A DNA stretch of 29,960 nt from NCBI GenBank assembly GCA_964423875.1, contig CAYRGS010000035.1:1-29960 (forward strand). Reading direction: 5' to 3'. Positions 25,640 to 29,960 of the stretch are shown piece by piece. This stretch comes from CAYRGS01 sp964423875 (lineage in GTDB: Bacteria; UBA8248; JACPRG01; G963555815). Every line of letters starts with the position of its first letter. Positions within the stretch are counted from its first letter, which is position 1. The notes under the pieces are model-generated. The model did no database searches. It had not been told where the DNA came from and saw only the letters and a program-made list of their open reading frames with translations. A program made the position numbers and the translations under genes.

Positions 25640-26685
25640 ACACGAAGCGCTCAGACCGGTTCGACCACATCGGCATTTGCCTGACGTGCAGACTCCCCTC
25701 GCCGGACATCATCCGATATGCCCGGCTGGCGGACGAGGCGGGGATCGGCAGCGTCTGGGTCAACGAGAGCCACTACTACCGCTCGGCCTTCTCGGCCCTG
25801 GCCGCCGTCGCGGCCGTGACCAAAGAAACGTTGCTGGGGACCGGCGTGGTCAGCGCCTTCGCGCGCCATCCGGCGTTCACGGCCATGGACGCCGCCACCA
25901 TCGACGAGATTTCGGGCGGGCGCTTCCTGCTGGGGATCGGCGCGACGCCGGTCTGGGGGGAAGACTCTGCGCTGCGAAACGGCGAGCGGCCCCTGGCCGC
26001 CGTCCGGGAGACGACGGAGATCGTCCGCGGCCTCCTGGCACGGAATCTCTCGGACTACCGCGGGAAGTTCTTCACCATGCTGGAGTCCGACCACCATAGC
26101 GAATGGGGCACCTCCCTCAACTTCAAGCCGGTACGCGAGAGGATCCCCATCTTCTATGGCGTGAAGGGGAAAAAGCTCCTGAAGCTGGCCGGCGCGACGG
26201 CCGACGGGGTCCTCCTGACGAACCCCGCCACGCCGGCGTACATCCGCGAGGCGCGGGCCATCATCGAGTCGGGCGCGCGCGAGGCGGGCCGGGATCTCTC
26301 GGACTTCACCACCGCGGCCTTCGTCACGTTCTCCGTTGGGGACAACCGGGAGGAGGCCCGAGACGCCGTCCGGGGGATGCTCGCGACATACGTGGAGCAC
26401 GTCGGGGTCGAGCATTCGGAGATCCTCGGCCTGAGCCAAAAGGAGGTCGCGGCCTACCAGGACGCGTTCGAATCGGGAGGCGTCGAGGCCGCGGTGAAAC
26501 TGGTGAAAGACGACCTGATCGACCGGCTGACCGTCGCGGGAACGGCGGAGGACTGCATCGAGCGGCTCTCGGCCTACATCGAAGCGGGGCTGGACATCCC
26601 CGTCTGCTTTCACGTCCTGGGACCGGAGCGGGAACGGGCGATCCGGATCATCGGAGAGAAGGTCGTCCCGGCGCTCTGCGGATAA
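25636..26685 (+). CDS. LLM-class (luciferase-like) flavin/F420-dependent oxidoreductase
   Basis: A 349-residue TIM-barrel protein of the bacterial luciferase superfamily: 'IIRYARLADEAGIGSVWVNE', 'LLGTGVVSAFARHPAFTAMDAATIDEISGGRFLLGIGA', 'ERIPIFYGVKGKKLLKLAGATADGVLLTN' and a C-terminal 'VAGTAEDCIERL'. Members bind FMN or coenzyme F420 and carry out monooxygenation or hydride transfer such as methylenetetrahydromethanopterin reduction; which cofactor is used here is not decidable. Its start lies in the last codons of the M20-like gene, so the two are translated together and probably act on related compounds. A GC hairpin (26688-26702) follows the stop. Confidence 0.88.
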   Translation: MNTKRSDRFDHIGICLTCRLPSPDIIRYARLADEAGIGSVWVNESHYYRSAFSALAAVAAVTKETLLGTGVVSAFARHPAFTAMDAATIDEISGGRFLLGIGATPVWGEDSALRNGERPLAAVRETTEIVRGLLARNLSDYRGKFFTMLESDHHSEWGTSLNFKPVRERIPIFYGVKGKKLLKLAGATADGVLLTNPATPAYIREARAIIESGAREAGRDLSDFTTAAFVTFSVGDNREEARDAVRGMLATYVEHVGVEHSEILGLSQKEVAAYQDAFESGGVEAAVKLVKDDLIDRLTVAGTAEDCIERLSAYIEAGLDIPVCFHVLGPERERAIRIIGEKVVPALCG

Positions 26686-26687
26686 AG

Positions 26688-26702
26688 GCGGGCCCGGCCC
26701 GC
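26688..26702. repeat. GC hairpin between convergent LLM and brnA genes
   Basis: GCGGGC and GCCCGC form a 6-bp stem with a 3-nt loop, 3 nt after the oxidoreductase stop. It is followed only by TGCGATTT, so it is at most a weak terminator. A run of 11 G (about 26740-26750) lies further on. Confidence 0.3.
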
Positions 26703-26770
26703 TGCGATTTCAGGGACACCGGGAAGGGCGATGAGATCGTCGGGGGGGGGGGCGAAATTGAAAGCGAGGA

Positions 26771-27091
26771 CTAACCCGAGGAATTGTGTTCTACTCTTTT
26801 GGCGTTCATGTAGGTGCGCAGGACCGCGTTCATCCGAGTCTGATATCCCCTCCCTTGGGCCTTGAACCACTTCAGTACATCGCGATCAATGCGCAGGGAA
26901 ATTGCTTCTTTCGCTTCAGGCAGGACAATGGCGGCGTCTTTCCAGAATTCTTCATCGGTGAGCGGCGCGTCCGGGTCGGACTTGGCCGCGCCCTCCACTT
27001 CTTCTTCAGTCATCGCGTCCACGCGATTCCAGTCCGTTTTCCCCTTCCGCCGGTCTTCTGAGGAGCGTCTCACGATACGCTTTCCGCTCAT
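26771..27091 (-). CDS. brnA: BrnA-family antitoxin
   Basis: A 106-residue protein ending in the BrnA ribbon-helix-helix region: 'ISLRIDRDVLKWFKAQGRGYQTRMNAVLRTYM', preceded by 'LTDEEFWKDAAIVLPEAKE'. BrnA neutralises the BrnT ribonuclease and, with it, represses their promoter. The ATG has AAGGAGGGCGAGGAG just upstream. The gene starts 86 nt before the brnT stop, an unusually long overlap because brnT has a C-terminal extension. Order toxin then antitoxin is standard for brnTA. Confidence 0.92.
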   Translation of the reverse strand: MSGKRIVRRSSEDRRKGKTDWNRVDAMTEEEVEGAAKSDPDAPLTDEEFWKDAAIVLPEAKEAISLRIDRDVLKWFKAQGRGYQTRMNAVLRTYMNAKRVEHNSSG

Positions 27092-27329
27092 CTCTCCTCG
27101 CCCTCCTTGCCGAAATGATTCGGAAATTCTCCTCGCGAATCGTATAAATCACGCATAATTCGCGGCCTTCAACCAACCCGATTGCCACGATCCGGGTTTC
27201 ACAAAATTCCTGAGCGGCACTTTCTTTCTCCAAGACCGGACCATTAAAGATGCGTATGGAATCATCGAAATCGATTCCATGCTTTTCAATATTCCGCCGG
27301 TTTTTTCGCTCGTCCCACGCAAATTCCAT
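27006..27329 (-). CDS. brnT: BrnT-family toxin (ribonuclease)
   Basis: A 107-residue protein with the BrnT pattern: 'EFAWDERKNRRNIEKHGIDFDDSIRIFNGP', then 'RIVAIGLVEGRELCVIYT' and 'RIISARRARRDERKAY'. BrnT is a RelE-fold mRNA-cleaving toxin. The usual family length is about 90-95 residues; here 15 or so extra residues ('RRPAEGENGLESRGRDD') are encoded inside brnA and may be dispensable. The start is the ATG at 27329, about 20 nt downstream of the -10. Confidence 0.9.
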   Translation of the reverse strand: MEFAWDERKNRRNIEKHGIDFDDSIRIFNGPVLEKESAAQEFCETRIVAIGLVEGRELCVIYTIREENFRIISARRARRDERKAYRETLLRRPAEGENGLESRGRDD

Positions 27330-27349
27330 GCCGGTTTATATACTTTATG

Positions 27350-27377
27350 TGTATACAGAACCTTGCGGAAAAGTCAA
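27350..27377 (-). promoter_or_regulatory. brnTA promoter with overlapping palindrome
   Basis: On the minus strand TTGACT (27377-27372), a 16-nt spacer and TATACA (27355-27350) lie just upstream of brnT. The 8-bp palindrome TGTATACA covers the -10 and is a candidate operator for BrnA autorepression. Confidence 0.55.
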
Positions 27378-27448
27378 ACATGAAATTTCCGGTTTTTTCC
27401 CGGCTCATGAGCCGCCGGGTCACCGGCACTCGGACCCCGGCTCTTCCA

Positions 27449-27457
27449 TGATAAAAT
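27449..27457 (+). promoter_or_regulatory. Candidate extended -10 element for modC
   Basis: TG-A-TAAAAT matches the extended -10 consensus and lies 28 nt upstream of the modC ATG; no clear -35 is present. Confidence 0.4.
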
Positions 27458-27485
27458 CTTAGGGGAAGGAGACACGCTAAGGTTC

Positions 27486-28583
27486 ATGCTGGAATATGAT
27501 TTCGAGAAGACCTTTCATTTTCGGGGCAAGCCGGATTTCCACCTCGAGGCGGCCGATTCGATGGACCGGGAGCTGACCGTCCTGTTCGGTCCTTCCGGGT
27601 CGGGGAAAAGCACGATCCTCAACATGTTGGCGGGCATCGTGAAGCCCGACCGGGGACGGGCGGTACTTCAGGGGACGACGCTCTACGACTCGGAGAAGCG
27701 GATCGACTTTCCCCTGCGTGCGCGAAACATCGGGTATGTCTTCCAGGACCTGGCGCTTTTCCCGCACCTGAGCGTCGAGCGCAACATCGCCTACGGCATG
27801 CCGCACGGGACCCTGAAGGAATCACGCGTCCGGGAGCTCATCGCCCAGTTCGGCCTTGAGGGGCAGGAACGGAAATTTCCCGTCCAACTCTCCGGCGGGC
27901 AGCGGCAGCGGGTCGCCATCGCCCGGACCCTCGCGGCCGAGCCGTCCCTGCTCATCATGGACGAGCCCCTCTCGGCGCTGGACGAGCCCACGCGGGAGCG
28001 GATCCTGTGGGACATCTCCGCCCTCAAAGAGCGGTTCGCCATCCCGATGCTCTACGTCACGCACAACCTGCGGGAGGCTTATTCGCTGGCCGACCGGGTG
28101 GTGGTCATCGATCAGGGCAAGGTCATTGAAAAGGGGGCGCGGGAGGATATCCTGGAGCGTCCGGCGCACTTCCGGACGGCCCAGTGCGTCGGCATCGAGA
28201 ACCTCTTCCCCTGCCGGGTCCTGAATTTCGCGGACGGTGAAATGAAGGTTCAGATGGGGGAGAAGGAGATCTCCCTCCAGAAGGACGCCCGGTTTCGTCC
28301 GGGGGAGCGGGCCTACCTGGGGATCTCCCCCCCGGACGTGCGGTTGTCGGTGACGCCGGAAAATCGGCCCAACACGCTAAAGGCCGCCGTGCTCTCCATC
28401 ATGGAACGGAAAAACATCATGGTCGTTCACGTGAAAATATCTCCCGACGGCCCGAGGGTGGTCGCGGACATCCAGAAACATTTCCCCCCAAAGTGGGGCC
28501 TGGCGAGCGGGTCCCCGGTCGCAAGCGGGTCCCCGGTCTACGTCTCGTTGACCCAAAACGCCCTGTTCCTCTGCCGTGAATAG
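27486..28583 (+). CDS. modC: ModC-type molybdate ABC transporter ATP-binding protein
   Basis: A 365-residue ATPase: Walker A 'FGPSGSGKST' (about 34-43), Q-loop 'VFQDLALFP', ABC signature 'QLSGGQRQRVAIART', Walker B 'LLIMDEPLSALD' and H-loop 'VTHNLREA'. The C-terminal region ('LKAAVLSIMERKNIMVVHVKI') fits a TOBE/MOP domain. It energises molybdate or tungstate uptake with ModA and ModB. The likely permease modB lies on the other strand at the right edge, so this transporter gene is separated from its partner. Two ribosome-binding sites are possible (AAGGAGA at 14 nt and TAAGG at 3 nt). An 18-nt tandem repeat near the 3' end encodes Ser-Gly-Ser-Pro-Val-Ala twice. Confidence 0.88.
   Translation: MLEYDFEKTFHFRGKPDFHLEAADSMDRELTVLFGPSGSGKSTILNMLAGIVKPDRGRAVLQGTTLYDSEKRIDFPLRARNIGYVFQDLALFPHLSVERNIAYGMPHGTLKESRVRELIAQFGLEGQERKFPVQLSGGQRQRVAIARTLAAEPSLLIMDEPLSALDEPTRERILWDISALKERFAIPMLYVTHNLREAYSLADRVVVIDQGKVIEKGAREDILERPAHFRTAQCVGIENLFPCRVLNFADGEMKVQMGEKEISLQKDARFRPGERAYLGISPPDVRLSVTPENRPNTLKAAVLSIMERKNIMVVHVKISPDGPRVVADIQKHFPPKWGLASGSPVASGSPVYVSLTQNALFLCRE
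28506..28538 (+). repeat. In-frame 18-nt tandem duplication in modC
   Basis: AGCGGGTCCCCGGTC occurs at 28506-28520 and again at 28524-28538, with period 18, duplicating six residues in a C-terminal loop. Confidence 0.7.
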
Positions 28584-28591
28584 CTCAACGA

Positions 28592-28609
28592 GGGCGGCCG
28601 GCGCCGCCC
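28592..28609. repeat. GC hairpin between convergent modC and flgM
   Basis: GGGCGGC and GCCGCCC form a 7-bp stem with a 4-nt loop inside the 30-nt gap between the two convergent stops. It lacks a T tract but could slow polymerase from both sides. Confidence 0.4.
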
Positions 28610-28613
28610 GCCC

Positions 28614-29040
28614 TTACGTGACCAGATCCCCTTGCGTGATCATCATGGAATCGCCCGCCTCAGCCGAAACATCGTCTTCGCTCCCTTCCTCATCCATACC
28701 CCCCACCAGGCTCTTGAGGGCCTTTTCCTCCTCGAGCAGGGCTGGGCGCGATGAGAAAGCTGTCCACCCGGTATCGGCCGTTCTGGATGGCCTCCTTGAG
28801 CCCCTCAATCCGTTCTGTCCGATCGGCGGAATTGAGCTTTTCAAGTCCCTGGATTTCCGAAAGGGCGACGGCCCCTTCGGAGAGCTTCACCACAACGCTG
28901 GAATTCTTCTGGACGGCCCGCCGCCTCGACATCAGGGGCTTTCTTCGGCCGACCTTCACTTGGACTTGTAATTCTTGTGCGGGTTGGAATTCAACGTCAT
29001 CGACCATTCTCCTCAATACGCCCGGCGGCGTGATGTCCAA
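28614..29040 (-). CDS. flgM: FlgM-like anti-sigma-28 factor, one apparent frameshift, extended C-terminus
   Basis: The frame from TTG at 29040 (GAGGG 10 nt upstream) reads a flexible N-terminus, then 'VVVKLSEGAVALSEIQGLEK' and the FlgM sigma-binding signature 'RTERIEGLKEAIQNGRYRVDS'. It then leaves the family pattern at 'FLIAPSPARGG'. Removing one base from the GGG at 28744-28746 gives 'LIAPALLEEEKALKSLV', the expected last FlgM helix. The total of 427 nt is 3n+1, so the corrected protein has 141 residues. FlgM binds FliA (sigma-28) until the flagellar hook is finished. The 30-residue acidic tail after the last helix is unusual. No flagellar gene is in the window. It lies directly downstream of a c-di-GMP riboswitch. 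Confidence 0.78.
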
Positions 29041-29058
29041 CCGGCGCCAACCCTCACC

Positions 29059-29096
29059 AAAAGAAAGCGCCCATCTGGCGTGGGATGGGCGCTTTC
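29059..29096 (-). terminator. Riboswitch-controlled intrinsic terminator
   Basis: A perfect 13-bp stem GAAAGCGCCCATC/GATGGGCGCTTTC with an 8-nt loop is followed by TTTT on the minus strand. It lies 14 nt after the aptamer and 18 nt before flgM. The GCGCCCATC in its 5' arm (29092-29084) can instead pair with aptamer segment 29172-29163, giving an antiterminator. Confidence 0.85.
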
Positions 29097-29110
29097 GACA
29101 CGAGGTCCGC

Positions 29111-29199
29111 GTCGGCAGCCCTACTGCCTTACCCCAACTTCGGGGATTAGGCTAGCGGCTTTGCGCCCTATCCTTTCGATGTAGTTTGCCTTTTACGAC
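29111..29199 (-). ncRNA. GEMM-I class cyclic di-GMP riboswitch aptamer
   Basis: On the minus strand the conserved blocks occur in the right order: GGCAAAC (29190-29184), a GAAA tetraloop (29177-29174), GCGCAAAGCC (29166-29157), GCCTAA (29152-29147), a CCCC/GGGG-closed P3 hairpin with the TAAGG receptor strand, then GGCAGTAGGGCTGCC (29128-29114). Flanking GTCG and CGAC can close P1. By analogy with the Vibrio Vc2 aptamer, the base at position 20 is G, which favours c-di-GMP over 3',3'-cGAMP (A20). It lies upstream of a terminator and flgM. Confidence 0.88.
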
Positions 29200-29257
29200 T
29201 CTAACTTCCTGCTCGATCTTTACTCAACGCCGGCTCGTCTCGCCGTCGTTAATCACC

Positions 29258-29285
29258 ATATCGGGATTCGAGGCCGCTCACTTTA
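29258..29285 (-). promoter_or_regulatory. Sigma-28 (FliA)-like promoter upstream of riboswitch-flgM
   Basis: On the minus strand TAAAGTGA (29285-29278) and CCCGATAT (29265-29258) match the FliA consensus TAAAGTTT / GCCGATAA. The distance from TAAA to the second box is 16 nt; 15 is usual. It lies about 60 nt upstream of the aptamer. Confidence 0.6.
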
Positions 29286-29362
29286 GTAAAATTCCCCATT
29301 CCGGCGATTTTCCCATCCCCGCAACACAAATCCGCCGGGACGGTTCCGGACGCGCCGCGCCG

Positions 29363-29960
29363 TCAGGTCCCGGCTTTCACCCGTTCGCGGCTCCACAAGG
29401 TGGCCAGATAAAGGGCCAGAAAAGATATGCCGGTGTGGCCCAAAACCAGCCAGTGGGCCTGCCCCAGGTCCCCCCCCGCGAAGGCCCCGTAAATCTCGAG
29501 CGGCATCGTATTGGTCCGTCCGGGGATGTTGCCCGCCAACATGAGGGTCGCGCCGAACTCCCCCATGGCCCGGGCGAACGCCAAAATGAGGCCGGCGATC
29601 AGCCCATGCCGCGCCAGGGGAAGGGTGATGGTCAACGCGGTGGACCACTCGCTCTTGCCCAACAGCTGCGAGGCGTACTCCACGTTGCGGTCCACCGATT
29701 CGATAGCCGCCCGCCCGGTCCGGACCATGAAGGGCAAGGAGACCACCGTGGACGCGACGATCGCCGCCCACCAAGTGAAGGTCACCGACCAACCCGTCAG
29801 GTCGTAGAGCGGCCCGCCGAGCAAACCCTTTCGGCCCAGGAGGCGGAACAGGTAATAACCGGTGACCGTCGGCGGCAGCACCAGCGGCAGCGTGACCAGG
29901 ATGTCCAGGATGTTCTTTCCCGGAAAGTCGCGCTTGGCGAAAAAGTAGGCGATGGACGTT
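29363..29960 (-). CDS. modB: ModB-type molybdate ABC transporter permease, 5' truncated by window edge
   Basis: About 199 residues are visible, lacking only the N-terminal helix or so. The frame enters from the window end with 'YFFAKRDFPGKNILDILVTLPLVLPPTVTGYYL', typical of ModB. 'VVSLPFMVRTGRAAIESVD' follows, and the EAA loop region reads 'TLPLARHGLIAGLILAFARAMGEFGATLMLAGNIPGRTNTMPLEIY', which is diagnostic of molybdate permeases. It forms the membrane channel for molybdate with ModC. It is transcribed towards flgM, whose own promoter starts about 78 nt after its stop. modA is probably just outside the window. Confidence 0.9.
   Translation of the reverse strand, partial: TSIAYFFAKRDFPGKNILDILVTLPLVLPPTVTGYYLFRLLGRKGLLGGPLYDLTGWSVTFTWWAAIVASTVVSLPFMVRTGRAAIESVDRNVEYASQLLGKSEWSTALTITLPLARHGLIAGLILAFARAMGEFGATLMLAGNIPGRTNTMPLEIYGAFAGGDLGQAHWLVLGHTGISFLALYLATLWSRERVKAGT

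Overview
The window is high-GC DNA from a Gram-negative-type bacterium. ExbB/ExbD proton-channel proteins imply an outer membrane. GEMM-I c-di-GMP riboswitches, DUF169, LLM-class oxidoreductases and Mo-related genes are common in free-living soil, sediment or groundwater lineages such as Methylomirabilota, Nitrospirota and Desulfobacterota. I cannot fix the phylum from the sequence. Genes are dense on both strands, many overlap by 1-4 nt, and GTG and TTG starts are frequent. Apart from one tRNA-Val(CAC) I see no rRNA, CRISPR array, insertion sequence or prophage.

Layout. 1-1.9 kb: a truncated EamA exporter (-) divergent from a SAM methyltransferase (+). 1.9-4.9 kb (-): a three-gene unit fdhD, cyclic amidohydrolase, isochorismatase-like cysteine hydrolase, which looks like cyclic-ureide breakdown tied to molybdoenzyme maturation. 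5.1-8.4 kb: a 59-aa protein, a cytoplasmic trypsin-like protease and RecD2. 8.6-10.6 kb: glgC and lipB, overlapping. 10.9-13.2 kb: exbB, exbD and a histidine phosphatase interrupted by about 138 nt of G-rich sequence. 13.4-16.3 kb: a YVTN beta-propeller protein, a CPA2 antiporter and its CBS-domain partner. 16.4-19.9 kb (-): an overlapping GT4 glycosyltransferase, degenerate-PHP membrane protein and WbqC operon, with three apparent single-base insertions. 20.1-23.9 kb: CaiB-type CoA-transferase, a small membrane protein whose stop lies inside tRNA-Val, a nitrilase-family protein and a DUF169 protein in a more AT-rich patch. 24.5-26.7 kb: an M20-like protein overlapping an LLM-class oxidoreductase. 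26.8-27.3 kb (-): a BrnT/BrnA toxin-antitoxin pair. 27.5-29.96 kb: modC (+), then flgM and truncated modB (-).

The most notable object is the minus-strand unit at 28.6-29.3 kb. A sigma-28-like promoter is followed by a GEMM-I (c-di-GMP) aptamer, a strong terminator hairpin and an FlgM-like anti-sigma-28 gene. A segment of the aptamer core can pair with the 5' arm of the terminator, giving a plausible antiterminator. If correct, expression of the sigma-28 inhibitor depends both on sigma-28 and on c-di-GMP.

Data quality: four minus-strand reading frames (WbqC, GT4 twice, FlgM) are each restored by removing one base, three of them in short G/C runs. The histidine phosphatase insert contains a corrupted copy of adjacent coding sequence. 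Sequence or assembly error must be excluded before calling these pseudogenes.
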